A DNA stretch of 64,000 nucleotides from Steromphala cineraria (lineage: Eukaryota; Mollusca; Gastropoda; Trochida; Trochidae). Below the pieces are notes generated by a model that was not told where the DNA came from, searched no databases, and was given only the letters and a program-made list of their open reading frames with translations. The translations under genes and the position numbers were made by a program. This document shows positions 54,601 to 56,744 of this stretch, in pieces; the stretch's first letter is position 1, and each line of letters begins with the position of its first letter. Where the stretch lies: contig OU744732.1 of assembly GCA_916613615.1 (NCBI GenBank), forward strand, positions 33,627,950 through 33,691,949. Direction: 5' to 3'.

Positions 54601-56744
54601 CTCGTTGATTAATGATATTATTCCAGAAAACTCTCTTGTGTCATTTTTTTCTAGTTACAAGCTTATGAAGTGTGTAAATGTCAGAATTTTGAACAACACA
54701 ATCTTTATGGCACGCAAGAGTTCACGTTTGTAAGGAATAACAATAGTTAAGTGATTATTAAAATTTCAAATGTAACATGAAACATATTCAACTTCTGAAA
54801 GGTATTCCCCTGAAATTATTTTATGGAATATATCTTTATGCGATAAATATCAAATATTGATAAAGTCATTACATATGAATACATGGTTTATTTTAAAGAA
54901 AATTCATGAATTTTATATTGAATCCAATTTTTAATGATCAAAATTACTTTAGATGCAGAAGATTAGTTATCTTAGAAGTTGCCTACTATCAATCGAAATA
55001 TATAATATTGAGAATAGTTTTGATGCTTATAGTTGCAAGAAAATTATGTTTCTGGTATTCATGTGTCGCCTTGACCTTATCTTACTTTTGACCTGAATAG
55101 CACGTAGTGCGAATAGTTTGCGCAACGGAATTGAAGAACCGGTTTCTCATTGTGCGCGAGAACCGGTTACATGCATAATAATAAACATTAATAAACAATT
55201 GTCTGTCTGTCTGTCTGCATCGTTCTTGCGTAATCCATTGCGCTTGTGGTTTGCAGCGTCAAAGGGGACTGTTTGGGTCTGTTTATTTAAGCTTACTTCA
55301 AAATTTTTATTTATTCAGGCCAGGGTAGTATTGTAAGAGATTGATTTATAAGTGTATGCGAAATCTAAAGTAAAATGTCCGATTGAGAAATTGTAAGAAG
55401 GCGAGGGTTCTTAAACTAATTGAAGCAGCAATAATTCCAAAATATAGCGTCAAGTTTAGTCATGCGATTCCATTTTCCAAAAATGGCCGCCAATGGATTT
55501 AATGTTAATCTTCATACTTTGTCCTCTGACTTTGGATGATTGACTTGTGTAATGAGATTTTTGACTCTGTCAAAATAATACATTTAGCATTAACTTACAA
55601 TTATCAGTGAAATATTTAAAACATAAAATTATCAAAAAACGTGCTACTGCCCCTTTAAAGCAAAGGTCTGTACATCTGGAAGATCGCTACAGTATGGTTT
55701 GTGTTCACTTGTATGTTAAAAATGTTTACTTTTTACCCAAAATTAAAAAAGTGTATAATTCGGGATAATTATGAAAATGAATTATAAAATTATTTAAAAA
55801 CATTCTAGAAAAGGCTTTCAAATAATATTTTCATTTGTAAAATATAAGACACGAAGATAAGTGATTAAAATTGGCTTTGCAGATATAGAATCATTTAAAT
55901 TTGATAGTAAGTTTTTTGGGAAGAAAACCATTGCCATATCAAAGTTGTGCTTTAATTGTGTATGTAAATCTTTATGCACAGATGATTTATTTACTGTTCT
56001 GCGTCAATTTCTAATTTATAAGTATTTCTAATTCAAATGTGCTGAACATATCTAATAGTTCCATAGGGCAAATATAAATAGCCAAAAGGCTTGTTTTACT
56101 TCTTGGTTGTTGATATAAGGATGATGTTTAATTATTTTAAAAAATCAAAATGTAGTCCTTCAGACATTCATATTCGTATATGTCACTACATATAAAAACA
56201 GTAAGACATGATATTTCATATTTGTATGTAAAACCAAATATCTCAAAACAGTTAGACATAGATAATGGTAAGTAATTGATTCATTTTATCATTACCTTTA
56301 AAAATCCTTAAATATTGTTAATGCTGATGAAAAAGTCTTACATTGAAAATATGTTGTCTTCAAACTCTATATTTTGGGTAAATTAATATTTGAATTATGA
56401 AATAGTACTTGTGATTTATCTTCTTTGAATAAGCAGATATTTCATTGTTAACAAGAAATCACCGAATAGCATCTGCTTGCCAATATTACTTTTGTAACAT
56501 AAACTAGACTATTCATATCATTGAATCTCAATATTTACTTGTTTATATTTGTAATTAGACATTCTTAAAACAAAATAACACTCACCTTGGCAAGTACATG
56601 AAAGTTTCCAATACTTTTAACATTTGCCGTTGAATCGTATTTGTATAGGTATTCGTATCCCTTTTTAAAGTTGATAAACTGTGCAGAAATAGAGACACAT
56701 CCAAAAAACAAAATCCATAGTATAGGTGGATAATTCCCCAACAT
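3436..56744 (-). CDS. Large lipid transfer protein gene (vitellogenin/apolipophorin/MTP family), 22 exons, 3' end outside window
   Basis: Gene-level entry for exons E1 to E22 listed separately. The N terminus has a signal peptide, then FINFKKGYEYLYKYDS, which matches the start of the lipovitellin-type N-terminal domain. E2-E10 read as the N-terminal beta-barrel. E11-E15 read as the alpha-helical superhelix (ILDAIGSMTTEVSQRILL, LIGSLGNAGLDQSYE). E16-E17 read as the first lipid-cavity sheet (APLSGHMKVNVHDEAYARI, FFLARVCFKGG). E18-E22 are amphipathic helices rich in Lys/Glu. Such proteins are secreted or ER-luminal and load and carry lipid. I see no DUF1943 or von Willebrand domain, so vitellogenin proper is not shown; apolipophorin or another LLTP is equally possible. 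All splice phases agree except E13/E14. The frame is open at 3436, so at least about 940 residues plus more beyond the window. Confidence 0.8.
3603..4103. other. Intron, no recognised feature
   Basis: AT-rich intronic sequence between E22 and the pogo-like MITE. I see no gene, RNA or clear repeat. Confidence 0.6.
4104..4239. mobile_element. pogo/Tc1-like MITE
   Basis: 136 bp with matching inverted ends: cagtagaac at the left, gttctactg at the right, flanked by TA (and TATA) on both sides. The inner cggatatagtgaa resembles pogo/Tigger-type termini. Non-coding. Confidence 0.6.
4419..4489 (-). CDS. LLTP exon E21
   Basis: 71 nt: split Asn, then IGLEVTNLIQAVNKTRNALN HLK, then one base. Acceptor cctcag, donor g|gtacac. 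Both phases fit E20 and E22. Confidence 0.7.
4490..5328. other. Intron with a weak SINE-like fragment
   Basis: Mostly AT-rich. At about 4590-4660 the phrase ggtacccaattactgctggg followed by tggacagaggcac resembles, in opposite orientation, the fragment at 62190-62300 and may be a SINE core. Nothing else recognised. Confidence 0.35.
5329..5471 (-). CDS. LLTP exon E20
   Basis: 47 codons plus two bases: QLMETVTIIIPRAGKVVFKA then IQAIINGFKTFNKDPKQAIS. Amphipathic helices. Acceptor cgtag, donor aa|gtgagt. Confidence 0.78.
5472..5934. other. Intron, no recognised feature
   Basis: AT-rich sequence between E20 and E19; no open frame, RNA or repeat that I can support. Confidence 0.55.
5935..6093 (-). 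CDS. LLTP exon E19
   Basis: 53 codons: VVAVGKKAVDAMEMLGELEE then TELPPFVRPARNLVIKVSNL and YKEVKTNVLSFYN. Helical, charged. Acceptor attcag, donor aat|gtttgt (weak), phase 0 on both sides. Confidence 0.75.
6140..6700 (-). repeat. Three decayed copies of the 3' edge of exon E18
   Basis: Copy A (about 6140-6260) matches 7177-7290 closely, including the donor (cttctcagg reads as a gag-aag|gtaaat donor on the minus strand), but has a stop in the E18 frame. Copy B (about 6285-6410) and copy C (about 6648-6700) are more diverged; C keeps a GT donor and B has lost it. A foldback MITE separates B from C. Confidence 0.75.
6415..6628. mobile_element. Foldback element, family F1, copy 1
   Basis: Long inverted repeat: ccactaatctgtaccctggg followed by ctcagaagctag at the left and the reverse complement at the right (about 6565-6600). 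The core contains cgcgcggccc. A second copy at 33707-33935 has the fuller ends cctgtctcagggtacgaacg and its complement. Confidence 0.65.
6735..7115. mobile_element. Foldback element with perfect 59-nt arms
   Basis: 6955-7013 and 7051-7109 are exact reverse complements over 59 nt with a 37-nt spacer. A partial copy of the arm (gcaataaagtatagttttt) stands at 6759-6778, next to three tgacgtca-type palindromes (6780-6835), so the whole 380-bp block may be one element. Non-coding. Confidence 0.65.
7203..7379 (-). CDS. LLTP exon E18
   Basis: 59 codons: EFDIKSVKKLVELYDSIKGK, then AVGAISGAIELFRDIIKGEF and a Glu-rich helix ending LPEK. Predicted amphipathic helices, as expected for lipid-surface contact. 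Acceptor ttccag, donor aag|gtaaat. Three decayed copies of its 3' edge occur at 6140-6700. Confidence 0.82.
7380..7756. other. Intron, no recognised feature
   Basis: AT-rich sequence between E18 and E17; nothing supported. Confidence 0.55.
7757..7902 (-). CDS. LLTP exon E17
   Basis: Split Ala, then PLSGHMKVNVHDEAYARIHL, GFLGKNLDFFLARVCFKGGA and EYNLNMLQ. The FFLARVCFKGG stretch is a strong sheet segment in this family as I remember it. The acceptor must be ccccag, eight bases before a second AG, to keep phase. Donor cag|gtttgg, phase 0. Confidence 0.8.
7903..8438. other. Intron with loose internal repetition
   Basis: Contains several diverged repeats of a phrase like aagaaaatgtaaaattgaac with ataaaatatatt spacing (about 7925-8280), a low-complexity AT-rich array of roughly 70-80 bp steps. 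No gene. Confidence 0.45.
8439..8647 (-). CDS. LLTP exon E16
   Basis: 69 codons between split residues. Contains SVNGSIFYMDPRDVGIHDIE, DRHRRGDDKGLSFN and TTIGASFGLTINNALLFKI; alternating hydrophobic residues fit the first beta-sheet of the lipid cavity. Acceptor tttcag, donor g|gtatgt. Two degenerate copies of its 5' edge lie at 8701-8899. Confidence 0.82.
8701..8899 (-). repeat. Two tandem copies of the 5' edge of exon E16
   Basis: The phrase tcccaacgtcacggggg (E16, 8601) recurs at 8722 and 8845, a period of about 122 bp. Each copy keeps the acceptor: the first has the same tttcag|atctgt, the second ttttcag|atgtgt (minus strand). In the E16 frame copy 1 ends in a stop after 19 codons. These are pseudo-exons inside the intron. 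Confidence 0.8.
9176..9300 (-). CDS. LLTP exon E15
   Basis: 41 codons plus two bases: AAHMMLRTALYDDDSKVRYE, then ALLQYQAHPKAALVAPRDKYG. This is the last helical repeat ('l...y.d....vR..A...l'). Acceptor attcaag, donor gt|gtatgt. Confidence 0.82.
9301..9829. other. Intron with TA microsatellite
   Basis: Holds a (TA)n run at about 9353-9374; the rest is AT-rich with no recognised feature. Confidence 0.7.
9830..10039 (-). CDS. LLTP exon E14 (5' boundary uncertain)
   Basis: Up to 70 codons, KKRSIFTEEEMLNDDRW... RVILIGSLGNAGLDQSYEMI ... HALRKYRHEK. LGNAG followed by a paired helix is the best-conserved helical-domain signature of this family. Donor aag|gtcagt, phase 0. Acceptor is either ctgtag (start 10039, phase 0) or ggcag (start 10028, phase 2). 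Confidence 0.85.
10117..10723 (+). mobile_element. Helitron-like (pearl/HINE-type) repeat, copy 2
   Basis: Begins atagagccattggatctgta and ends with the hairpin ggccttacaggcc followed by gatgagCTAA, as in copy 1. Three or four diverged internal units. It sits in the short intron between E14 and E13. It also carries a 50-nt segment (10534-10583) that is the inverted copy of host sequence just beyond its 3' end. Confidence 0.6.
10823..11012 (-). CDS. LLTP exon E13 (3' boundary uncertain)
   Basis: Starts after ttccag with NMITKLTALCFDPSSSPPDF and continues VVLTVGVVARRLWDAGRKAE to about LLGLH. Helical domain. The frame stays open to a TGA at about 10786. The best-looking donor, g|gtaacc (phase 1), does not match E14; a weaker ac|gtcact (phase 2, exon end about 10812) would match E14's second acceptor. 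An unseen microexon is the alternative. Confidence 0.75.
11013..11450. other. Intron, no recognised feature
   Basis: AT-rich sequence upstream of E13 in gene sense; nothing supported. Confidence 0.5.
11451..11572. mobile_element. Small foldback MITE
   Basis: About 120 bp with inverted ends: cctttcacaaagc at the left and gctttgtgaaagg at the right, and an interior rich in ctaagg/ccttag palindromes. This is a common design of short MITEs in marine invertebrates. Confidence 0.6.
11573..12477. other. Intron, no recognised feature
   Basis: AT-rich intron apart from a GC-richer patch at 11830-11990. The small open frames here have no recognisable protein content. Confidence 0.5.
12478..12652 (-). 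CDS. LLTP exon E12
   Basis: 58 codons after a split Lys. Contains RNHILDAIGSMTTEVSQRIL and LVKRLLVHLVNLDGPP, the 'lldAlg...T..s...l...l' pattern of the vitellogenin-N helical domain. Acceptor tttcag, donor gat|gtgagt, phase 0 out. Confidence 0.85.
12653..13142. repeat. Intron with homopolymer C tract
   Basis: Contains an 18-base C run (about 12930-12947) followed by an A/C-rich low-complexity stretch to 13030. No gene. Confidence 0.7.
13143..13251 (-). CDS. LLTP exon E11
   Basis: 109 nt: split Gly, then SKKLDSCFTHLGLALRDLSD and HQLFDVAKQYLLPKP, then two bases. Start of the alpha-helical repeats. Acceptor tttcag, donor aa|gtaggt. The intron before it (13252-22438) holds two truncated LINEs and several MITEs. 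Confidence 0.8.
13420..15880 (+). mobile_element. 5'-truncated L2/CR1-type LINE (RT and C-terminal knuckle), decayed
   Basis: Reverse transcriptase fragments: GKAAGPDGIKTEMVKCCADL near 13890, FYCILVDFRKAFDTVNRQLL near 14270, the catalytic FADDLCVFDD near 14600, and DKTEILVFRNGG near 14700. A distal zinc-knuckle-like EDELHFLFVCDAYRNL lies near 15550. Several stops and frameshifts; no endonuclease remains. The protein is clearly a sibling of the LINE at 43.7-48.4 kb, and both end with similar 3' sequence (ggccaatggccttcctactga here). Inserted in the E10-E11 intron. A short ggaaca microsatellite (13386-13415) precedes it. Confidence 0.8.
15989..16345 (+). mobile_element. TTAA MITE family M, copy 1
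   Basis: 357 bp flanked by TTAA (15985-15988 and 16346-16349). Ends aggggcagtagcagg and cgtgctgctgcccct form terminal inverted repeats. Interior phrases such as aaaatggccgccaatggatt are shared by seven copies in the window. TTAA targeting suggests a piggyBac- or Kolobok-related source; no transposase is present. Confidence 0.8.
16350..16937. repeat. Intron with a two-copy tandem repeat
   Basis: About 16562-16700 holds two copies of a roughly 75-bp unit (cttcttattgtt ... ttgatctcgactattaa ... atttacctgaa). The rest is AT-rich and unrecognised. Confidence 0.6.
16942..17935. mobile_element. 1-kb TTAA foldback element with about 420-bp arms
   Basis: Begins aggcaccactcga after TTAA (16938-16941) and ends tcgagtggtgcct before TTAA (17936-17939). 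The two halves are diverged inverted repeats about 420 bp long (for example ggaaagtcctcctaaattt at about 17311 and its counterpart near 17550). The roughly 150-bp centre (17366-17511) resembles the flanking sequence at 18060-18165 in direct orientation. Non-coding. Confidence 0.7.
17940..18898. other. Intron, mostly unrecognised
   Basis: 18060-18165 (gaagttcctaaatgttcaca ... gatgtgactgacatac) duplicates the centre of the preceding foldback. The remainder is AT-rich without recognised features. Confidence 0.5.
18899..19245 (+). mobile_element. TTAA MITE family M, copy 2
   Basis: 347 bp, TTAA on both sides (18895-18898, 19246-19249), ends aggggcagtagcacg and cgtgctactgcccac. The truncated LINE below starts within a few bases of its right end. 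Confidence 0.8.
19250..21255 (+). mobile_element. 5'-truncated CR1/Rex1-like LINE with intact RT frame
   Basis: Open without interruption from about 19256 to the stop at 21148 (about 630 codons; first ATG at 19277). The frame enters from upstream, so there is no true start. RT motifs in order: KAKGPDNLDGIVLKECRVQL, NDYRPVALTSIAMKSMERIL, ILFVDFSSAFNTIQPHIMIE, GAPQGCVISPVLFTLYTND, the catalytic FADDAAIVG, and YLGTYIDSKLNWN. The endonuclease is missing through 5' truncation. The 3' tail is aataaagtattattatt..., an ATT microsatellite. The uninterrupted frame indicates recent insertion. The FSSAFNTIQPH style is that of fish Rex1-like elements; clade assignment is from memory. Confidence 0.82.
21256..22015. 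other. Intron, no recognised feature
   Basis: AT-rich sequence; two diverged copies of a phrase around gacattcctccatttt (21750, 21960) suggest old local duplication. No gene. Confidence 0.5.
22016..22162. mobile_element. Palindromic MITE
   Basis: Starts gagaatctcaccc and ends gggtgagattc; atatcaacacaagttgat at the left pairs with atcaacgagtgttgatat at the right. Hairpin-forming, non-coding. Confidence 0.6.
22163..22424. mobile_element. Palindromic MITE next to the E10 donor
   Basis: Inverted ends atttatcatccaaaa (22164-22178) and ttttggatgataaat (22409-22423); an inner pair agatatcgcttg/caagcgatatct stands at 22362-22398. It ends about 15 nt from the E10 splice donor. Confidence 0.6.
22439..22529 (-). 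CDS. LLTP exon E10
   Basis: 30 codons plus one base: VKEKKIPVQLDTYLKYIKGN then LTCMREEPEK. Acceptor actcag, donor g|gtaaac. Its 5' edge has four tandem 69-bp copies upstream in gene sense (22530-22825), and a palindromic MITE ends about 15 nt beyond its donor. Confidence 0.8.
22530..22825 (-). repeat. Four 69-bp tandem copies of the 5' edge of exon E10
   Basis: The exon phrase gtatcttctt (22511) recurs at 22580, 22649, 22718 and 22787, exactly every 69 bp. Each unit carries the polypyrimidine/acceptor region and about 20 nt of exon start (minus strand). The AG is kept in three of four copies (lost to CGG in the copy near 22670). Used in the E10 frame, the nearest copy ends at a TGA after 13 codons. 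Confidence 0.85.
22826..23281. other. Intron, no recognised feature
   Basis: AT-rich; nothing supported. Confidence 0.5.
23282..23403 (-). CDS. LLTP exon E9
   Basis: 122 nt: split Asp, then YPELSAHGTGKLEFLTRHKI and a further 20 residues ending SSIHIKN. Acceptor tactacag, donor aat|gtaaga. The phase fits E8 (1) and E10 (0) exactly. Confidence 0.75.
23404..23934. other. Intron, no recognised feature
   Basis: AT-rich; nothing supported. Confidence 0.5.
23935..24275. mobile_element. Foldback family F2 copy (cccgagcgaaagag core)
   Basis: attatccgagaagtgtgcca at the left pairs with the ccgagggtaataatt region; the loop holds cccgagcgaaagag. The following gtcacgaacaatggttttat and gacgtcac are shared with the copy at 49107-49870. 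Non-coding. Confidence 0.55.
24276..25078. other. Intron with small local repeats
   Basis: Unrecognised AT-rich sequence, except 24885-24955 where a roughly 32-bp unit (cgctttgacacgcaagaagcacgtgc) is repeated in tandem. The short frames there are by-products. Confidence 0.5.
25079..25212. mobile_element. Palindromic MITE
   Basis: gttactagca ... gcatcggataa ... gggacactttgtc at the left is mirrored by gacaaagtgtccc ... ttatccgatgc ... tgctagtaac at the right. About 134 bp, non-coding, next to E8. Confidence 0.65.
25249..25307 (-). CDS. LLTP exon E8
   Basis: 59 nt: split Gly, then YNPFENTRPVQAVNNFTQM, then one base. Acceptor cctcag, donor g|gtgagt. A foldback element (25079-25212) lies just downstream in the intron. 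Confidence 0.75.
25308..25808. repeat. Intron with short tandem units
   Basis: 25355-25515 contains three to four diverged units of about 50-55 bp around ggaatatttagaggatatt and tgtcttttctt. The rest is AT-rich. Confidence 0.55.
25809..25894 (-). CDS. LLTP exon E7
   Basis: 28 codons plus two bases: TLHFDRDLGNIHTVLVQEKV then KALDKPAE. Acceptor ttgcag, donor gg|gtaggt. Joins E6 in phase 0. Confidence 0.8.
25895..26531. repeat. Intron with a 117-bp tandem duplication
   Basis: gttttggtatat recurs at 25966 and 26083 and the following sequence (ttgaattcatttatttcaaa ... cgcgaattctacaaatct) is duplicated, period about 117 bp. No gene. Confidence 0.7.
26532..26644 (-). CDS. LLTP exon E6
   Basis: 37 codons after a split Gly. 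Begins G-EHNATYTVRNTGEGHVFKK, matching the 'vsG.c.t.Y.v...g..v.K.r' stretch of the family, although the usual Cys is replaced. Acceptor tttcag, donor aag|gtaggc. Ends in phase 0. Confidence 0.8.
26645..27219. other. Intron, no recognised feature
   Basis: AT-rich sequence between E6 and E5; nothing supported. Confidence 0.5.
27220..27280 (-). CDS. LLTP exon E5
   Basis: 20 codons plus one base: ISSRPTDEGWTYNVRELGHE, then a split Gly. Acceptor attag, donor g|gtaatg. It restores phase exactly between E4 (0) and E6 (needs 1). Small exon recognised only by phase and splice-site logic. Confidence 0.7.
27470..27545 (-). repeat. tRNA-like fragment (B-box)
   Basis: On the minus strand ggttcgaatccc is a good internal B-box, preceded by an A-box-like ggtcgaacaggtagagtg. 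The arms do not fold as a complete tRNA and the acceptor stem does not pair, so this is a tRNA-derived fragment or SINE head, not a tRNA gene. It abuts the left end of the 5.9-kb element. Confidence 0.35.
27908..33274 (-). pseudogene. Large multidomain protein of the 5.9-kb element (two exons, broken)
   Basis: Exon 1 is 33237-33274 (MTAETRLYTSCC plus two bases, donor tg|gtaagt). Exon 2 starts at 32339 after tttgcag and joins in phase. Conceptual length is about 1,490 codons. It is broken by in-frame stops near 31233, 31162 and 28257 and by frameshifts near 29850 and 29205. Visible parts: an N-terminal Cys/His region (CIFCQ, LHRCS, then AKYHNTCLRLYKNR); a middle with MAVDQPLFALGKYVQWGW, LILGGLHTEM and LDHTNYARW; a segment around residue 1,210 with HEEADTR, STVDTDVIIVLVG and FTGCDTTSQFGGKGKKTAW, resembling the acidic and helix-hairpin boxes of FEN/XPG nucleases; and a C-terminal CXC-like cluster (CGCK, CTSLCHCKGNC). 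Function is inferred only; it presumably served transposition. Confidence 0.7.
33237..33274 (-). CDS. Leader exon of the 5.9-kb element's gene
   Basis: 38 nt: twelve codons from ATG plus two bases. Spliced over an 897-bp intron it continues W-LFILDGTTIMSKFGIICG without a frame break. It lies just inside the right inverted repeat, so the promoter is presumably within that repeat. Confidence 0.6.
33443..33706. other. Intron, no recognised feature
   Basis: Short AT-rich gap between the 5.9-kb element and a foldback; nothing supported. Confidence 0.5.
33707..33935. mobile_element. Foldback element, family F1, copy 2
   Basis: Ends cctgtctcagggtacgaacg and cgttcgtaccctgagacagg are exact complements; inner arms include ctagcttctgagcccagggt. 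Same family as 6415-6628. Ends about 40 nt from exon E4's donor side. Confidence 0.7.
33976..34108 (-). CDS. LLTP exon E4
   Basis: 44 codons after one split base. Reads FSFVISPQGEITHVYHPDDD and continues with an acidic run, then ALKKGAAAMFASRLHQSEE. The pattern 'F.. .. dGei..vyhp.dd....n.KkG..s.f' is the conserved heart of vitellogenin-N barrels. Acceptor ttcag; donor gag|gtttta is a weak but allowed GT. Ends in phase 0. The 5.9-kb TIR element sits in the next intron. Confidence 0.82.
34109..34513. other. Intron, small local repeats only
   Basis: Contains two copies of ggaaaacctgaaattatncacaataagg (34101, 34166), the first overlapping E4's acceptor, and three short repeats of atgacaaattatatcaacaa (34433-34492). 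No gene. Confidence 0.6.
34514..34547 (-). CDS. LLTP microexon E3 (34 nt)
   Basis: A 34-nt exon bounded by ttacag and tg|gtattg that is the only phase-compatible link between E2 (phase 1) and E4 (needs phase 2). With split codons it gives E-VIDHQTDFSK-W. Supported by exact phase match on both sides and good splice sites; no transcript evidence is available to me. Confidence 0.65.
34750..35275 (-). repeat. Five tandem copies of the 3' edge of exon E2
   Basis: The E2 end plus donor (cttaccatcagaatgctttg on the plus strand, 35276) recurs at about 35173, 35073, 34971, 34868 and 34770, a period of 98-103 bp. Two subtypes alternate (tcttcagctgaaagttgtac and tcctaagttgaatgtactga), giving a roughly 203-bp dimer. 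Four of the five copies keep a GT at the donor position. Confidence 0.82.
35280..35370 (-). CDS. LLTP exon E2
   Basis: 30 codons plus one base. Acceptor tatag, donor g|gtaaga. Reads IGYINIKDVQIGQEIFVRVY then NFQLKTKHSD, a beta-rich segment that fits the N-terminal barrel and joins E1 in phase 0. Its 3' edge is copied five times in the following intron (34750-35275). Confidence 0.8.
35640..35996 (-). mobile_element. TTAA MITE family M, copy 3
   Basis: 357 bp, TTAA at 35636-35639 and 35997-36000, orientation opposite to copies 1 and 2. Ends aggggcagtagcacg and cgtgctactgcccct. Confidence 0.8.
36001..36370. repeat. Diverged half of a TTAA foldback
   Basis: Starts agggactgtccaatc directly after the TTAA that ends copy 3 and follows, in the same order, the right arm of the 1-kb foldback (17512-17935): the aagcatattattggagctac region and a terminal gttttctcgtaatg are recognisable. 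Strongly diverged. Confidence 0.45.
36639..37115 (+). mobile_element. TTAA MITE family M, copy 4, with nested foldback
   Basis: TTAA at 36635-36638 and 37116-37119. A second element (about 36700-36835) of the cccgagcgagagcgaggg foldback family is inserted after ttccaat, lengthening this copy to 477 bp. Confidence 0.75.
37116..38009. other. Intron with a palindromic patch
   Basis: 37640-37795 is a cluster of short complementary phrases (gcccaatccc, gggattgg, ctcattccctggg/gaatgagcag) that may be an unnamed MITE. Otherwise AT-rich with no gene. Confidence 0.45.
38105..41932 (-). pseudogene. I-type LINE ORF2 (endonuclease-RT-RNase H), two nonsense codons
   Basis: One frame throughout, interrupted by TGA at 39968-39970 (after LSHRTI) and TGA at 39113-39115 (after RQLAHK). 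APE endonuclease: DIICVQETF, VIICGDLNSHH, TLGSDHFPV. RT: ENPS-like GKNTSPGADD, SSYRPIALTSNLCKIMERLV, CVFLDIEKAYDMLW, GTPQGSVISPLLFNIMIND, FADDGAFW. RNase H: YTDAS, ELTAILMAL, FTDSLAAVQ, HVGLHGNEKADQLA, so the D-E-D-D residues are kept. A terminal CVHCLNNCPETVLHYLVEC knuckle follows. The first stop sits where CGA to TGA decay is plausible. Confidence 0.85.
41886..43157 (-). CDS. I-type LINE ORF1 (gag-like, zinc knuckles)
   Basis: 423 codons, intact, ATG at 43157. Acidic N terminus, a central RRM-like region (about residues 150-235: GVIYNVDMELSDEDIVSELK), then three zinc knuckles: CYKCQRFGHTATHC, CPRCSGSHSYQDC and CSNCGGNHSAAYKGC. A Gln/Ser-rich C-terminal part with CNCKCTCNK follows. Presumed RNA chaperone packing the element RNA. 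Its last 47 nt overlap the start of ORF2 in another frame. Confidence 0.85.
   Translation of the reverse strand: MHSDTDDDIDREWSDSQHEVIEYSTESEYTNKFQTMLSKRQERKLDDDNNSDISESEAKFIALLSSVDPRSTLKSIPAIALAKDIQKNVGDIDSLKKLERGDIVLRCKSRSQLQRALGLTRLCGKNIKTHVPKSLRECKGVIYNVDMELSDEDIVSELKKFKVTEAKRLLRGKEKETTTSVLLTFCSQTLPERVTMLYQSFKVRLYVPPALRCYKCQRFGHTATHCNSSSQICPRCSGSHSYQDCPDKDQLKCSNCGGNHSAAYKGCPKYKQAVEVQRVRVENKISYKEAVHIVKENAPSYASVVEKSSQQTGNRSQSSTAQQSQEPVNPPTQKSTCNCKCTCNKQSQAQPNPTASTSSVASTSQNVGISSENLVSFLLEVLTVCFSSPDRENQISKIMEASKSHLKLNVPEERFKTFSTLKS
43351..43649. other. Gap between two LINEs
   Basis: Probably the 5' leaders of the two divergent LINEs and a little intron. Exact 5' ends cannot be fixed from one copy. 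No gene. Confidence 0.45.
43715..44077 (+). CDS. Upstream small ORF of the LINE (membrane-like, unknown)
   Basis: 120 codons from a true ATG, intact. Starts MGNSLQQWRSQIGRFKHPRG and has one hydrophobic stretch (LTACLCVLLSIWLTG, about residues 49-63), then several Cys. I do not know a function. Its stop TGA overlaps the ATG of ORF1 as ATGA (44074-44077), which suggests coupled termination-reinitiation. Confidence 0.6.
   Translation: MGNSLQQWRSQIGRFKHPRGLKQVESVKPYDPTSQWSINTELSFRLTACLCVLLSIWLTGKTLADVLPTVVNFSIQHFAREACYNSPSECLYDENRCHGFVEPFAYVQDRLVKFWEAHVK
44074..44937 (+). pseudogene. LINE ORF1 with 2A-like peptide, one nonsense codon
   Basis: Starts MTMIYSCRQN. Residues 30-37 are GIEQNPGP (44161-44184), the conserved core of 2A/CHYSEL ribosome-skipping peptides, preceded by a hydrophobic KLFLLCA. 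A coiled coil of about 90 residues follows (MEQFRKLNDKVDSVKEDLSS...), then a transposase_22/L1-ORF1-like domain: RRNNLLLHGIPKVKQNESW, and RAHRVNRGHSIIVKFLSYCD. TAA at 44608-44610 breaks the frame just before RAHRV. The terminal TAA is at 44935-44937. Confidence 0.78.
44938..48365 (+). pseudogene. LINE ORF2 (APE endonuclease-RT-knuckle), broken
   Basis: Continues in the same frame as ORF1 directly after its TAA. Endonuclease: ITILNWNIHGLS, FTEIW, ILISGDFNARTG, RSESDHFPI. A TGA stands near 46063. At about 46685 the RT loses roughly 25 codons and shifts frame. RT resumes with FVDFRKAFDSINRDLL, GVRQGCILSPLLFSLFIN and YADDLCLFSDS. A second frameshift near 48070 precedes the C-terminal knuckle CKICKSNYVENEFHFLYKC. 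No ATG precedes the endonuclease core. Confidence 0.8.
48441..49106. other. Intron, no recognised feature
   Basis: AT-rich; nothing supported. Confidence 0.5.
49107..49870. mobile_element. Large foldback family F2 copy with internal duplication
   Basis: gtgtcatatgacttttacga and its complement (cgtaaaagtcatatgacac) flank a cccgagcgagagcaaggg core at 49107-49240. A related half-copy in inverted orientation stands at 49750-49865. Between them a roughly 152-bp unit (gtgatatgtgcactagtgct ... ggaagcagtcctctgtggtg) is duplicated (49409 and 49561). Contains two tgacgtca sites. Related to 23935-24275 and the nested copy at 36700. Confidence 0.6.
50150..51003. repeat. Segmental duplication, copy A (filled site)
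   Basis: Matches 51395-51880 across both flanks of MITE copy 5: cagaactttacttaag, gataattcatttgtcagcat and catattatggcgag-type phrases before it, and atgtcaatacagtatatgat with tctgttatttatcg after it. Confidence 0.7.
50516..50865 (+). mobile_element. TTAA MITE family M, copy 5
   Basis: 350 bp, TTAA at 50512-50515 and 50866-50869. Left end ctgggcagttgcaac is diverged, right end cgtgctgctgcccct typical. The empty site survives in the duplicate at about 51750. Confidence 0.8.
51008..51363 (-). mobile_element. TTAA MITE family M, copy 6
   Basis: 356 bp, TTAA at 51004-51007 and 51364-51367, reverse orientation. It separates the two copies of the segmental duplication. Confidence 0.8.
51395..51880. 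repeat. Segmental duplication, copy B (empty site)
   Basis: Homologous to 50150-51003 without the MITE. At about 51746-51760 the sequence reads ggcgagagatttaactttct, with a single TTAA where copy A carries the element. Confidence 0.7.
51881..55409. other. Long intron stretch, almost featureless
   Basis: AT-rich. Three tgacgtca-type palindromes cluster at 52230-52285, and a short (tgtc)n run stands at 55200-55216. The small open frames show no recognisable content. No exon with matching phase could be identified here. Confidence 0.5.
55410..55654 (+). mobile_element. TTAA MITE family M, copy 7 (5'-truncated)
   Basis: Right two-thirds of the family, from gaagcagcaataattcc to cgtgctactgcccct, with TTAA at 55655-55658. 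The left end and its TTAA are missing. Confidence 0.75.
55659..56585. other. Start of intron 1, no recognised feature
   Basis: AT-rich sequence next to E1's donor; nothing supported. Confidence 0.5.
56586..56744 (-). CDS. LLTP exon E1 (start codon, signal peptide)
   Basis: 53 codons from ATG to LAK, donor aag|gtgag. The first 21 residues (MLGNYPPILWILFFGCVSIS) form a hydrophobic signal peptide, probably cleaved near SIS-AQ. It is followed by FINFKKGYEYLYKYDS, the F..G..Y.Y.Y pattern at the mature start of vitellogenin-N domains. Ends in phase 0. The exon is too short and too isolated to appear as a long open frame. Intron 1 is 21.2 kb and holds two full LINEs. Confidence 0.85.
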
